From Bacillus sp. MUM 116 (lineage in GTDB: Bacteria > Bacillota > Bacilli > Bacillales > Cytobacillaceae), in the NCBI RefSeq assembly GCF_001866655.1, contig NZ_MLYR01000003.1, positions 19,496 to 83,495 of the forward strand: a stretch of 64,000 nt of DNA. The letters are read 5' to 3'. A model generated the notes under the pieces. That model was not told where the DNA came from and searched no databases. It worked only from the letters and a program-made list of their open reading frames with translations. Position numbers and translations under genes: made by a program. This document shows, piece by piece, positions 26,748 to 36,963 of the stretch (position 1 is the first letter of the stretch; every line of letters begins with the position of its first letter).

Positions 26748-28016
26748 TTAGTAATCTTCTGTACCTATGAGACGTTCAAGTAAATCAATATACTCTTCAT
26801 TTGTTGGATCATTTTTTTGCAGCTGTTTAAAAATTTCGGCGGCGAGGACCGTTTTTCCTTCTTCAATTAAAAAATATCCGTAATCACGCAAGAAGTCTGA
26901 ATTGTTTTTATAAAAAGTATATGCTGCCTCATATTTGTCTAATGCATATGAAAATTCCTCTAACCTATTATAACTAATAGCGGCATCCCATAAAAATTGG
27001 GGTTCTTCGTCTTCCTCATAATCCAGCTGGGAAATTAAATCAATAACCTCATGGTATCGATCTTGTTGAATAAACAGTTTATTTAACGTAAGAGCAGCTT
27101 CTATATATCCAGGGTCTAATGCGAGCGCTTCCCGAAATAGCTGTTCAGCCTCGTCCGATTTCCCCAGTTTAATCGCTACTTTTCCGCCATAAAAATAGAG
27201 TTCCTTGTTGAATTCATCTTGTTTTATTCCCTCTTGAATCGTGATTGAGCTATTTTCCAGTTCTTCTTCACGTTCATATGCTTGAGCAAGTGGTAAATAT
27301 AAAGAGTGGTACTCGGGGTCGAGCACTTTTAATTCCTCAAATTTTTCAATGGCAATCCGGTTATAATCTGCTTGAAGGGCTGTGAATGCATAACCAAAAA
27401 GTGTGTTAATTTCCAGCTTTTCATCTAGTGCTTTATCAAAATAGGTTAGGGCTTCTTCAAATGCACCAGAGGAGCTTAACAATTCGGCCATCCGTTGATA
27501 AATATTGACGCCGGCAATAATACTGTGCTCCTTTAATACGATTTCATATGCGGCAATCGCCTTGATGATTTCACCTTGTTCGCTATAAAGCTCTCCAAGA
27601 GCAAAATCAATGATTACCTCTTCAGGTAAGATTTCCTTAGCTTTTAGTAGCTTTCTTTCACAAACTTCGTAAAGTCCTTGAACTTGGTATAAGTCAGCAA
27701 GCAATAATAACGATTGTCCATAATTTGGATCTTGTTCGGAAATTCTTTCAAGAACAAGTATCGCGCTCTCCTCTTCACCTGCTTCAACCTGGATCTCACC
27801 AAGAAGGACAAGAAGTTCACCCTCCTCAGGATAAATTTCTAAAAGATTTTCAACTAGAGCTTTTGCTTCTTCTAAAAATCCAAACTGGTACAATTCCTCT
27901 GCTAAAAGGAATTTTTCGTCAGACATGCCGCTGTTTAATACAACATTATATTCATTTAATGCTTCTTTATGTTGACCTTTTTCCAACATTTGAATAATTT
28001 TATTTATACGGTCCAT
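26748..28016 (-). CDS. ypiA: TPR protein YpiA
   Basis: 422 residues built almost entirely of tetratricopeptide repeats, seen as a recurring W/L-G-x-A-Y/L-x-A pattern with E-A-L-x-Y/F-D-K-A-L-type ends (for example near residues 185-205 and 285-300). Such proteins are scaffolds. Its Listeria counterpart is genetically linked to ReoY and MurA turnover. It is acidic and soluble. The ATG at 28016 follows GAGAGGATAAAA. Confidence 0.9.
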   Translation of the reverse strand: MDRINKIIQMLEKGQHKEALNEYNVVLNSGMSDEKFLLAEELYQFGFLEEAKALVENLLEIYPEEGELLVLLGEIQVEAGEEESAILVLERISEQDPNYGQSLLLLADLYQVQGLYEVCERKLLKAKEILPEEVIIDFALGELYSEQGEIIKAIAAYEIVLKEHSIIAGVNIYQRMAELLSSSGAFEEALTYFDKALDEKLEINTLFGYAFTALQADYNRIAIEKFEELKVLDPEYHSLYLPLAQAYEREEELENSSITIQEGIKQDEFNKELYFYGGKVAIKLGKSDEAEQLFREALALDPGYIEAALTLNKLFIQQDRYHEVIDLISQLDYEEDEEPQFLWDAAISYNRLEEFSYALDKYEAAYTFYKNNSDFLRDYGYFLIEEGKTVLAAEIFKQLQKNDPTNEEYIDLLERLIGTEDY

Positions 28017-28047
28017 TGTTTTATCCTCTCGTCCAAAAGGTTTCCGG

Positions 28048-28947
28048 TTAAATTGTAAAATAGGATGGAGTTTTTACTTTAACATATTCGCCATTCCCCG
28101 GTCTATAAAAAACATCCCCTCCGGAGCGAACAACCTTTCCTTTATGAATTGTAACAACAAGTCTATTACCATGATAATGAAATAAATTCACTTCATCAAC
28201 ATTCTTGATTTCTCTATCCTTTAAATAAAGATTATAGCTTACCTCAGCCCCATGCATTAAACTGGCTTTTTGCGGATAAAGACCTATTTTATTTAAGACA
28301 CATGCCGAAAGTGGTTCATTTTCAGGCAATTCCTCTAAAAGACATGGGATTTTTTCTTTTACCATGATGATTTTCCATTTGCTCAAGATATCTTTGGATT
28401 CTTTTTTGTCTATTGAAGATATGATTGGGATTAGAGGGTTATTAAAAGGAAATATAGCATCTCTAATCCATCCCCAGGGAACTTTCTCCAAATCATCTGC
28501 TTTATTTATTTCTACAAAAATAGCCGGTATCCTTTCTCTTTTGCAAATTCGAATGAATGATTGTGTCACCAATTTTAGAGGTATTTTGACACCTATGATA
28601 AAATCAACGGGACTACCCATAAGGGAAGTCTTCATCTCCCGCATTTTATCAAGTATGTCTTTTTCGTAGGAAACATTTACGAAAGTTAGGATGGCCGTAC
28701 ACCCTTTTAATAAAAATTGTTCAGTCATATATTTTTTTATTTCTTGAAATGTTCCCTTATAAGGGATTTTGTTGTTTAGAAGAACAAAAGCAGGGGTCAT
28801 AATGTAGGATTCTGCATTCATTTTCATCCACTTGTATTGCTTAACCTCTGTTTGTATTGAGGCAATCCTATTTTCCTTAATTAGCAGTGAACGTCTTAGT
28901 AATTGATTATCTTTAAGAATATTGGCATTTTCGATTATATAGGCCAC
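28048..28947 (-). CDS. Amidohydrolase-like protein without metal-binding residues
   Basis: 299 residues. The N-terminus (NANILKDNQLLRRSLLIKEN then RIASI) and the C-terminus (NRLVVTIHKGKVVRSGGDVF) look like the two halves of the composite beta-sandwich of amidohydrolases such as GlcNAc-6-phosphate deacetylase or dihydroorotase. The first metal motif H-x-H, expected after TPAFV, is absent (the sequence is LLNNKIPYKGTF), and I see no other clear set of ligand histidines. At 299 residues it is also shorter than active family members. The GTG start at 28947 follows GGGGGGATTTT. It sits between ypiA and aroA, where B. subtilis has no gene. Confidence 0.55.
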   Translation of the reverse strand: MAYIIENANILKDNQLLRRSLLIKENRIASIQTEVKQYKWMKMNAESYIMTPAFVLLNNKIPYKGTFQEIKKYMTEQFLLKGCTAILTFVNVSYEKDILDKMREMKTSLMGSPVDFIIGVKIPLKLVTQSFIRICKRERIPAIFVEINKADDLEKVPWGWIRDAIFPFNNPLIPIISSIDKKESKDILSKWKIIMVKEKIPCLLEELPENEPLSACVLNKIGLYPQKASLMHGAEVSYNLYLKDREIKNVDEVNLFHYHGNRLVVTIHKGKVVRSGGDVFYRPGNGEYVKVKTPSYFTI

Positions 28948-29020
28948 AAAATCCCCCCTTAACTTGTCTATAAAACAAGCTATGATGGAATTTGCAAAAT
29001 ATTCCTTCCTGATTTTCAGA

Positions 29021-29047
29021 AAAAAAAGCTGCGTAAATGCAGCTTTT
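29021..29047 (-). terminator. Terminator of the aromatic operon
   Basis: AAGCTGC pairs with GCAGCTT around GTAAAT and is followed on the minus strand by TTTTTT. It starts at the aroA stop codon. Confidence 0.8.
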
Positions 29048-30335
29048 ACTTAATCAATGAATGTAGATGGTCAAAAAAGTTAGGATATGATACAGAGATG
29101 CATTCAGGATTTTCAAGAATCACTTCTTTTTTACATAGCAGTGAAGCAATCGCGAGCATCATTCCAATTCGATGGTCACCATGACTGGACACCGTTCCCC
29201 CAATTAGGTCTGATTTACCTTGAATAATCATTCCATCATCAGTGGCTTTAATGTTTGCGCCTAATTTGGTTAATTCATTTACGACGGTGTCAATTCGGTT
29301 TGTTTCCTTTACTTTTAGTTCTTCCGCATCCCTAATGATTGTGGTACCTTCCGCCTGGGTAGCCAATAGGGCGATAATAGGGATTTCATCAATTAATCTT
29401 GGAATAATCTCTCCTTGTACAACGGTACCCTTCAATTTAGAGGTTTTAATGACGATATCCCCAACTGGTTCAAAAGAGTTTTCATCCTGATCTTGAATTT
29501 GTATATCGGCACCCATTGCCTGCATAACCTCAATAATTCCCGTTCTGGTAGGGTTTAAACCAACATTTTTCAAGGTGATTTCACTTCCTTCGACAATGGC
29601 GCTTGCGACAAGGAAGAAGGCTGCAGATGATATATCACCCGGTACATGAATGGTTGCGCCTTTTAGCTGTTGACCACCTTTTACTTTAATAGTCAGATTG
29701 TCTTTCTCGATTTCACCGCCAAATTTACGGATCATTCTTTCGGTATGATCCCTTGTTTCTGCTGGTTCAATGAGGGTTGTTTCTCCTTCAGCCTGTAGTC
29801 CTGCTAAAATAAGCGCTGATTTTACTTGTGCGCTTGCAACAGGCAGTTCATAGGTAAAAGAAGTAAGTTTGCCGCCGCGAATAGATAATGGCGTGTATGC
29901 ACCGTTCTCGCGTCCGTCTATTTGTGCTCTCATTTGTTTCAAAGGATTCGTTACTCTTGTCATCGGTCTTTTGCCAATTGATGTATCACCAATTAGCGTA
30001 TTAAAAAAAGATCTGCCGGCAAGAATCCCCATTAATAAGCGAATTGTCGTTCCAGAATTTCCGACATCCAGTACTTCATTGGGCTCGGTTAAACCTTCAA
30101 AGCCTTTTCCAATAATCTGAAGTTGATTACCTTCTACAGTAATATTTACGCCAAGCTTTCTAAAGCAGGAAATTGTACTTAAACAGTCTTCGCCAAGTAA
30201 AAAATTGCTTACCCTTGTTTCTCCATAGGCGATTGACCCAAACATAACGGATCGGTGAGAGATGGATTTATCCCCCGGTATATCAAGTTGTCCGGTTAAG
30301 TCCCTAACGTTCGTTTTTAGTTGTAAATCTTTCAT
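29046..30335 (-). CDS. aroA: EPSP synthase (3-phosphoshikimate 1-carboxyvinyltransferase)
   Basis: 429 residues. It adds enolpyruvyl to shikimate 3-phosphate. Key segments are [24 protein letters not shown]-type [18 protein letters not shown], and the C-terminal [16 protein letters not shown]. The gene is called aroE in older B. subtilis nomenclature. It ends the supraoperon, following tyrA by 13 bases. Confidence 0.96.
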   Translation of the reverse strand: MKDLQLKTNVRDLTGQLDIPGDKSISHRSVMFGSIAYGETRVSNFLLGEDCLSTISCFRKLGVNITVEGNQLQIIGKGFEGLTEPNEVLDVGNSGTTIRLLMGILAGRSFFNTLIGDTSIGKRPMTRVTNPLKQMRAQIDGRENGAYTPLSIRGGKLTSFTYELPVASAQVKSALILAGLQAEGETTLIEPAETRDHTERMIRKFGGEIEKDNLTIKVKGGQQLKGATIHVPGDISSAAFFLVASAIVEGSEITLKNVGLNPTRTGIIEVMQAMGADIQIQDQDENSFEPVGDIVIKTSKLKGTVVQGEIIPRLIDEIPIIALLATQAEGTTIIRDAEELKVKETNRIDTVVNELTKLGANIKATDDGMIIQGKSDLIGGTVSSHGDHRIGMMLAIASLLCKKEVILENPECISVSYPNFFDHLHSLIK

Positions 30336-30348
30336 TTAAATCACCTTT

Positions 30349-31452
30349 TTACCCTATTGATGTTTCATAACTAGAATAATTAGCAATACATTGCTCTGCT
30401 CTTTCTCGATCTTCTTCTGTTTGAAAGCTAATAACAAGAATCCCGTATATTTCTTCTCTAGTTTCAATAATTCGAATATTGGTAATACTGATATTTTCCT
30501 TGGCAAGATAGCCTGTAACCTCTGATATAACCCCAGGATAGTCAGGAACGTCCACATATAAATCATAAAATGCCGGAATTGCTCCCTTTTCTCTGACAGG
30601 CAGGCGGTCGCGGAATTGTTTCGCTTGTTGAAAGTATTGAAAGATGGCATGACTATTTTCTTCTTCCAGTAATACTTTAACCCCATTCATTTCCTCTTGC
30701 CATTGATCAAGCAGACCAATTAAAATCTCTCGATTATTCAATAAAATATCTTTCCACATTTCCGGACTGCTTGAAGCAATCCTTGTCGTATCTCGAAATC
30801 CGCCGGCAGCAAGACGGGGTATCAATTTCTCTTCTGTCGTCAACTTTTCCGTTTGGCGAACAAGCGAAGCAGCAATAATATGTGGAAAATGACTAACGAC
30901 TCCAGTAAGAAAATCATGATTTTCAGCAGAAATCGTTAAAAATTTGGCCTTTGTTCCTTTAAGCCAAAATTTTAGTTCTTCCAACCTCGCATTTTCAAAA
31001 TGCCCTTCGGGGGTAAATAAATAAAATGCATTTTCAAATAAAATTTCTTTTGCTGCAGTAACACCGCTTTTATGGGAACCGGCCATCGGATGGCCGCCAA
31101 TAAAAGTAAATCCTTTTTCTTTTAATTTGCAGGCACTCTCAACAATTTTTCTTTTTGTACTTCCTGTATCTGTCACAATTACTTCCGGAATTAATGGCAA
31201 CTCAGACAAAAGTTCAATTATTGCCTTCGTTTCGTTAACAGGTGCAGAAATAATAATTAAATCAGCCGAAAGAGCACCCTCTTGGATACTTTCGGCCGCA
31301 GTATCAATTACTCCCAGCATTTTTGCCAGACGCACTTGTTCAATATTGATATCAAATCCGATAATTGTGGCATCTTTATGTTCTTTTCTTATACACAATG
31401 CCAGGGAACCACCAATTAACCCTAACCCAATGACAAAAACACGGCCTTTCAA
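30349..31452 (-). CDS. tyrA: Prephenate dehydrogenase with ACT domain
   Basis: 367 residues. It converts prephenate to 4-hydroxyphenylpyruvate with NAD. The Rossmann motif is VIGLGLIGGSLALCI, the catalytic histidine lies in FIGGHPMAGSHKSGV, and an ACT regulatory domain occupies about 295-365 (VDVPDYPGVISEVTGYLAKE). The start is a TTG at 31452, eight bases after GGAGGT. It follows hisC as in B. subtilis. Confidence 0.95.
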   Translation of the reverse strand: MKGRVFVIGLGLIGGSLALCIRKEHKDATIIGFDINIEQVRLAKMLGVIDTAAESIQEGALSADLIIISAPVNETKAIIELLSELPLIPEVIVTDTGSTKRKIVESACKLKEKGFTFIGGHPMAGSHKSGVTAAKEILFENAFYLFTPEGHFENARLEELKFWLKGTKAKFLTISAENHDFLTGVVSHFPHIIAASLVRQTEKLTTEEKLIPRLAAGGFRDTTRIASSSPEMWKDILLNNREILIGLLDQWQEEMNGVKVLLEEENSHAIFQYFQQAKQFRDRLPVREKGAIPAFYDLYVDVPDYPGVISEVTGYLAKENISITNIRIIETREEIYGILVISFQTEEDRERAEQCIANYSSYETSIG

Positions 31453-31464
31453 AAGATATACCTC

Positions 31465-32577
31465 CTACTTTACCTGATGCTGTTCCACACGGCTTTCGCT
31501 AAGGAACTCACTAAGCACTTTTAGCAAGCCTTCATTTTGTTCAAATGAACCTACCGTAATTCTAACAGAAGTTGGGAATCCAAGTGCCTTTCCTGAACGA
31601 ACAATATACCCGCGTTCTAACAAAAATTGAAAGATTTTGTCTCCATCCTCATTAAAATCAATCAAAATAAAGTTTGTTTGGGATGGATAATAGGTAAGTT
31701 GATTTTGCTCACAAAATTGATAATACTGTTCAAGACCCTGCCTATTTACTCGTTGACATTCCTGAATAAACTCAGAATCCGCGAGTGCTGCAGAGGCTGC
31801 CAACTGACCGAATGAATTAACATTAAATGGCTCTCTGGCTGGTTCAAGAGCAGTAATAATTTTAGGGGTGGCGACTCCATAACCAATTCTTAACGATGCA
31901 AGGCCATAAATTTTCGAAAATGTTCTTAAGACAATTAAATTTAGATATTTTCTGGTTAACGCAATGGAATCATAATAATCATCAGCCACAACATATTCAA
32001 AATAAGCCTCATCAAGGACAACCAAAACCTCAGGAGGTACTTTTTCCAGGAAGGAAACTAATTTATTTTCAGGAATATATGTACCTGTCGGGTTGTTTGG
32101 ACTGCATACCCAAACAACGTTTGTTTTTTCATCAATCGCCGCAAGCATTCCATCTAAGTCATGCTCACCATTGATTAAAGGAACTTCCTTTATGATTGCC
32201 CCTTCTATTTCTGCATTGTGTTTATACTGTGAAAACGTATGTGTTGCCATTACTGTGCTGGCATCAGGATGAAGCAACGCCCTTGAAATCATTTGAATAA
32301 GGTTATCAGACCCATTTCCAAAGATTATTTCATCTTGTTCAACCTGTAAAAATGAAGCCAAGTTTTCCCTTAGATTGGTTGCATAACCATCGGGATAAAC
32401 GGCCAGACCAATATCATTTGATTGCAGTGTTGAAAGCACCTTTTTTGAACATCCAAATGGGTTCTCATTTGATGCCAGCTTAACAATTTGCGCAAGATTA
32501 TATTGTCTTTTTACGGATTCAATTGATTTCCCCGGTTGGTACGGAGTTAAGCGTAATAATTGTTCTTTCCATCTCAT
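31465..32577 (-). CDS. hisC: Histidinol-phosphate / aromatic aminotransferase
   Basis: 370 residues. In Bacillus this enzyme serves both histidine synthesis and transamination of phenylpyruvate and 4-hydroxyphenylpyruvate. ASNENPFGCS, CSPNNPTGTY, the PLP lysine in RTFSKIYGLASLRIGYG and the C-terminal RITVGS are conserved. The ATG at 32577 follows TGGAGAAAA. In B. subtilis trpEDCFBA lies directly upstream; here aroH does. Two further HisC-like paralogues are at 47981 and 50468. Confidence 0.94.
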   Translation of the reverse strand: MRWKEQLLRLTPYQPGKSIESVKRQYNLAQIVKLASNENPFGCSKKVLSTLQSNDIGLAVYPDGYATNLRENLASFLQVEQDEIIFGNGSDNLIQMISRALLHPDASTVMATHTFSQYKHNAEIEGAIIKEVPLINGEHDLDGMLAAIDEKTNVVWVCSPNNPTGTYIPENKLVSFLEKVPPEVLVVLDEAYFEYVVADDYYDSIALTRKYLNLIVLRTFSKIYGLASLRIGYGVATPKIITALEPAREPFNVNSFGQLAASAALADSEFIQECQRVNRQGLEQYYQFCEQNQLTYYPSQTNFILIDFNEDGDKIFQFLLERGYIVRSGKALGFPTSVRITVGSFEQNEGLLKVLSEFLSESRVEQHQVK

Positions 32578-32613
32578 TTTTCTCCACCCCATCGTAAGAA
32601 AATTGATAACTCA

Positions 32614-32988
32614 TTAAAGCTCTTTAATATTACCTAAATCTGGCCGTAAAACTTTTGCATCTCTTAAATAGATATGATTGATTTCTTCCTGCAATTTTTC
32701 CGTATTCACATGCATCATAATTCTAACACAATTTTTTAATGAATTTTGGACAGGAACTTCCCGCATACACATAACGGGTACATAAGTCCAACTGGCAAAC
32801 TTCCGTAGTGCCTTGGCCGGAAATGTCGCATCCAAATCCTCCGTAGTAGAAATAAAAACAGATGCAACAGAAGTTGGGTGAATCTGATTGCTATCGATGA
32901 TTTCCTTTATGAGCTCTTCAGTCGCAGAAATTATCTCATCTTCTGTATTTCCGCTAACTGTAATCGCTCCCCTCACCCCTCTAATCAT
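32614..32988 (-). CDS. aroH: Chorismate mutase (AroH class)
   Basis: 124 residues. It converts chorismate to prephenate. It starts MIRGVRGAITV with the active-site arginine at position 7, and has ISTTEDLDATFPAKALR and the PVMCMREVPVQNSLKNCVR segment carrying the R90-equivalent. The ATG follows GGGGGAACTTTTC. It is 36 bases upstream of hisC with no trp genes between. Confidence 0.96.
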   Translation of the reverse strand: MIRGVRGAITVSGNTEDEIISATEELIKEIIDSNQIHPTSVASVFISTTEDLDATFPAKALRKFASWTYVPVMCMREVPVQNSLKNCVRIMMHVNTEKLQEEINHIYLRDAKVLRPDLGNIKEL

Positions 32989-33005
32989 GAAAAGTTCCCC
33001 CTTGT

Positions 33006-34076
33006 TTAAAAATTATTAAGTTCTTTTAATAATAAATCTTCAGGAATTTCCTCTAGACATGGTTTGCCAATTTGTTCAAGTAATACAAATCGAATTGTTT
33101 CACCAATCGTTTTTTTATCTTGTTTCATTTTTTGAATTAGTTGTTCATTTACTAATCCATCCGGGATTTTAGTGGCATAGCCGAGTCTTTGCACCCATTC
33201 AATAAATTCATTCAAATTAAATGAAAGTCCTTTTAGTTTCATACCTAATTCAAGAGCAAAAACCATCCCAATCATAACAGCTTCACCATGAGTAAAATTA
33301 CCATAGCCCATTTCTGATTCAATTGCATGTCCAAGAGTGTGACCGAAATTCAAATACGCACGTACTCCCGTTTCTTTCTCATCTCTTGAAACAAATTCGT
33401 TTTTTATGGCTATTCCTTTTGTTAATGAATAGGTCAATTGTTCCGTTGTTAAAGTCGCAAGATTATTTATATTGGTTCTCAGCCAACCATAGAAATCAAA
33501 ATCGTGAATTAGGGCGTGTTTTATCACCTCTGCAAATCCGGAGCGAATTTCCTGGCCGGATAATGTAGAGAGTAATTCAAGATCATAAAAAACCGCTTCA
33601 GGCTGATGAAAAGCACCAATCATATTTTTTCCCAATGGATGGTTAATCGCTACCTTTCCGCCTACCGCACTATCATGAGCTAAAATGGTAGTCGGAATTT
33701 GAATAAAAGGGATCCCCCTCATAAAAGAAGCGGCAACAAATCCGGATAAATCTCCTACCGCCCCGCCGCCAAGTGCGAGGACTACCGATTTTCGATCTAT
33801 TCGATTTTCCAATGCTGTCCCTAATGCCGAATAAAAAACTTCAAATGTTTTAGCCTTCTCGCCACTTGGGGCGGTAAAGATAACAGGTTCCAAAGGCTTA
33901 AGGCAGTCCAGTAATTTTTCAAGATGAAGATTACCAACTGTCTCATCAGTAATAATTAAAATCTTTGTAAGATTGTTAAAATGCTTGTCTAAAAAAGAGC
34001 GAATTTCCTTGCGAATCCCTTCCCCTACAAATACTTCATAGTTTTTTGACGCAGTCTGTATCGGAATGATTTGCAT
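33006..34076 (-). CDS. aroB: 3-dehydroquinate synthase
   Basis: 356 residues. It cyclises DAHP to 3-dehydroquinate using NAD and a divalent metal. PSGEKAKTFEVF, ALGGGAVGDLSGFVAA, and the metal-ligand segments around FAEVIKHALI and LNFGHTLGHAIE are present. The start overlaps the aroC stop by one base, so the two are coupled. Confidence 0.96.
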   Translation of the reverse strand: MQIIPIQTASKNYEVFVGEGIRKEIRSFLDKHFNNLTKILIITDETVGNLHLEKLLDCLKPLEPVIFTAPSGEKAKTFEVFYSALGTALENRIDRKSVVLALGGGAVGDLSGFVAASFMRGIPFIQIPTTILAHDSAVGGKVAINHPLGKNMIGAFHQPEAVFYDLELLSTLSGQEIRSGFAEVIKHALIHDFDFYGWLRTNINNLATLTTEQLTYSLTKGIAIKNEFVSRDEKETGVRAYLNFGHTLGHAIESEMGYGNFTHGEAVMIGMVFALELGMKLKGLSFNLNEFIEWVQRLGYATKIPDGLVNEQLIQKMKQDKKTIGETIRFVLLEQIGKPCLEEIPEDLLLKELNNF

Positions 34077-35254
34077 TAGAATTCCCTCGCATATTCCCGC
34101 TGTCTTCTAATTTCCTCAGCAAACGTATCGAAGCGGTCGCTATAGAATTGGTCAACAAGTGCAGCCGCAAGTTCCCATGCGACTGCATTTTCTGCTACCA
34201 CTGCCGCAGCGGGTACAGCGCAGCTATCGGATCGTTCAACACTTGCAGAAAACGGCTCCTTTGAATCAATGTCAACACTCATTAACGGCTTATAAAGTGT
34301 TGGGATTGGTTTCATAACCCCGCGGACTACGATTGGCATTCCTGTCGTCATACCACCCTCAAAGCCACCAAGACGATTGGTTTTTCTGTAATAGCCGTTT
34401 TCTTTATCCCAGGCAATCTCATCATGAACTTCACTTCCAGGCTTCCTTGCTGCTTCAAAACCTATCCCGATTTCTACCCCTTTAAAGGCATTAATACCGA
34501 CAATAGCCGCTGCTAATTTTGAGTCTAATTTCCGATCATAATGCACATAGCTTCCAACACCTGCCGGCATACCTGTCGCAATAACCTCTACAACTCCACC
34601 GATGGAATCACCATTTTTCTTAGCATCGTCAATCGCAGCCATCATTTTCTGTGCTGCATCAGGGTCTGCACATCGAACAGGGGATTGTTCAGTCAATTCC
34701 TTAAGGGACTCATACGATAATGAAGGGTCAATTTCTGCTTTAATTCCGGCAATTTCAACGACATGTGAAATAAGTTCAATTCCCAACAATGATAATAGTT
34801 TCTTTGCCGCAGCACCGGCTGCCACTCTTACGGTTGTTTCACGTGCTGACGATCGTTCCAGAACATTTCTCATGTCACGATGACCATATTTAATCGCCCC
34901 GTTTAAATCAGCATGTCCAGGACGTGGCCGGGTAATTTTTCTTTTTATTTCATCCTCTTCCCCTTCAAGAAGCGGTTCTGCACCCATGATTTTTGTCCAA
35001 TGTTTCCAGTCATTATTTTTTACCACTAAAGCAACCGGTGAACCAAGCGTATACCCATGGCGGATACCCGATGCTATTTCAACTGTATCTTTTTCGATTT
35101 GCATTCTTCTCCCACGGCCATACCCTTTTTGCCTTCTGGCTAACTCCTGGTTTATATCATCAGCTAACAATGGCATCCCCGCAGGAAGACCTTCGATGAT
35201 GGTAGTTAATTGAGGTCCATGGGATTCTCCTGCTGTTAAATATCTCATTCCCAT
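34076..35254 (-). CDS. aroC: Chorismate synthase
   Basis: 392 residues. FMN-dependent elimination from EPSP gives chorismate. The signatures are [30 protein letters not shown] and [15 protein letters not shown]. The ATG at 35254 is nine bases after GGGAG; the ATG at 35248 would match the B. subtilis start ([11 protein letters not shown]) but is further from the site. The gene is called aroF in older B. subtilis nomenclature. cheR, which precedes it there, is absent; ndk is the upstream neighbour. Confidence 0.95.
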   Translation of the reverse strand: MGMRYLTAGESHGPQLTTIIEGLPAGMPLLADDINQELARRQKGYGRGRRMQIEKDTVEIASGIRHGYTLGSPVALVVKNNDWKHWTKIMGAEPLLEGEEDEIKRKITRPRPGHADLNGAIKYGHRDMRNVLERSSARETTVRVAAGAAAKKLLSLLGIELISHVVEIAGIKAEIDPSLSYESLKELTEQSPVRCADPDAAQKMMAAIDDAKKNGDSIGGVVEVIATGMPAGVGSYVHYDRKLDSKLAAAIVGINAFKGVEIGIGFEAARKPGSEVHDEIAWDKENGYYRKTNRLGGFEGGMTTGMPIVVRGVMKPIPTLYKPLMSVDIDSKEPFSASVERSDSCAVPAAAVVAENAVAWELAAALVDQFYSDRFDTFAEEIRRQREYAREF

Positions 35255-35367
35255 TTGTTCTTTCTCCCTTCAACTCATTAAAGAATTATCTATCAATATA
35301 ACATATCCTGGCCAATAAACATAGTAAAACTATTCCGAAAATAGGGAAAAACATTGTAATCGCATAC

Positions 35368-35403
35368 AAAAAGACACCTGTATAAAATGTATACAGATGC
35401 CTT
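35368..35403 (-). terminator. Terminator after ndk
   Basis: GGCATCTGTATA pairs with TATACAGGTGTC (two G-T or mismatch positions) around CATT and is followed by TTTTTGT on the minus strand. It separates ndk from the aroC promoter region. Confidence 0.75.
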
Positions 35404-35416
35404 TAATAAAGCTATT

Positions 35417-35863
35417 TTAATAAATCCATTCATTTACAGGTTTGGAGTATTCAACCAATTCATTTTCTTTAAAGAAAATGCCGATTTCGCGCTCTGCACT
35501 TGCAGGTGAATCAGAACCGTGAATGATATTTTTACCGACTGTAACACCAAAGTCTCCGCGAATCGTTCCAGGTGCTGCATCTTTAGGATTTGTTGACCCC
35601 ATCATTTGACGAGCAGTGGCAATCACATTTTCACCTTGCCAAACCATTGCAAATACTGGGCCAGAAGTAATGAAATCCACTAATTCTCCAAAGAAAGGAC
35701 GCTCTTTGTGCTCACCATAATGTTCTTCAGCAACTTCTCTAGGAATGCTCATTAATTTTGCTCCAACAAGTTGGAACCCTTTCTTTTCAAAACGACCTAC
35801 GATTTCACCGATCAGGCTGCGTTGTACCCCATCAGGTTTTACCATTAAATATGTTCTTTCCAT
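35417..35863 (-). CDS. ndk: Nucleoside diphosphate kinase
   Basis: 148 residues. It balances nucleoside triphosphates through a phosphohistidine intermediate. [20 protein letters not shown] opens the protein and the active-site histidine is in [18 protein letters not shown]. The ATG at 35863 follows AGGAGTGGAATT. The gene follows hepT as in B. subtilis. Confidence 0.96.
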   Translation of the reverse strand: MERTYLMVKPDGVQRSLIGEIVGRFEKKGFQLVGAKLMSIPREVAEEHYGEHKERPFFGELVDFITSGPVFAMVWQGENVIATARQMMGSTNPKDAAPGTIRGDFGVTVGKNIIHGSDSPASAEREIGIFFKENELVEYSKPVNEWIY

Positions 35864-35960
35864 AATTCCACTCCTAAATCGATATGTATATATAATTGCC
35901 ACGATAAGCAACCAACGAAAATAGTAACATTGTTTTGACTATTTCGCAAGGGGGGTCCTG

Positions 35961-36923
35961 CTAAAACTTACGTCTTCCGATAAATTTTGCTATATCACGA
36001 AGCGTTTTTTTCACTTTATTCGCTGGGAGATCAGCTAACACTGTCAGTGCTTTTTCAAGATAAAGATCACTTAAAGCAAATGATTTTTCGATCGCTCCAG
36101 ATTGTTTAACCAATGTTATGATTTCGGCCATTTGCTCAGGGCTAGTACTTTCCTTTACCTTTATAATTTCCTTACGTTTCAAATCATTTTCTATCGCAAA
36201 CAACACAGGTGCTGTAATATTTCCTTGCAGTAAATCACTTCCTGCCGGCTTACCCAGTTCTTCCTCAGTTGAAGTGAAATCCAGTATATCATCGATGATT
36301 TGAAACGACATACCAACATAATACCCAAATTGGTATAATTTTTTATGTACAGATTCCGGTGCACCCGCGGCGATTGCTCCCAATTGACAGCTTGTTGCAA
36401 TCAATAAGGCTGTCTTTCGCTTAATTCTTCGGAGATAGTCACGAAAATTTTGTTTATATCGATACTTATCCTTTATTTGCTGAATTTCACCAATTGTAAC
36501 CTCAACAATGGTATTTGCCAAAATTTTATGTGCAGCAGGATTTTTAATATTTGCCATCAACTCAAGTGAAAGTGCAAAAACAAAGTCCCCGGTATACATA
36601 GCAATTTGATTATCCCATTTTGATTTTACCGTCGGCGCCCCTCTGCGAAGATCCGCATTATCAATCACATCATCATGAACAAGCGAAGCCATATGAATTA
36701 ACTCTAATGCAACGGCTACATCTTTCATAACATCAATATCATATTTCCCAAATTTTCCTGCAAGCAAAACAAAAACAGGACGAATTCTTTTTCCCCCAGC
36801 TTGTAATGTATGCATTGATGCCTGCTGAAGAAGAGGCGAGCCTGACTGAATTGCCTCCTCAAGCTTTTTTTCAATTATGTTTATATCCGAATTCAAAAAT
36901 GAATACATCATTTTTAATTTCAT
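35961..36923 (-). CDS. hepT: Heptaprenyl diphosphate synthase component II
   Basis: 320 residues. It is the catalytic subunit that makes the C35 side chain of menaquinone-7. The first aspartate-rich motif is LVHDDVIDNADLRRG and the second FQIIDDILDFT; GGKRIRP binds isopentenyl diphosphate. It works with HepS. Order hepS-menG-hepT-ndk matches B. subtilis. Confidence 0.95.
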   Translation of the reverse strand: MKLKMMYSFLNSDINIIEKKLEEAIQSGSPLLQQASMHTLQAGGKRIRPVFVLLAGKFGKYDIDVMKDVAVALELIHMASLVHDDVIDNADLRRGAPTVKSKWDNQIAMYTGDFVFALSLELMANIKNPAAHKILANTIVEVTIGEIQQIKDKYRYKQNFRDYLRRIKRKTALLIATSCQLGAIAAGAPESVHKKLYQFGYYVGMSFQIIDDILDFTSTEEELGKPAGSDLLQGNITAPVLFAIENDLKRKEIIKVKESTSPEQMAEIITLVKQSGAIEKSFALSDLYLEKALTVLADLPANKVKKTLRDIAKFIGRRKF

Positions 36924-36963
36924 TTGTATTCACCAGCTTTTCATCCTGTCTACATGTGGCTAA

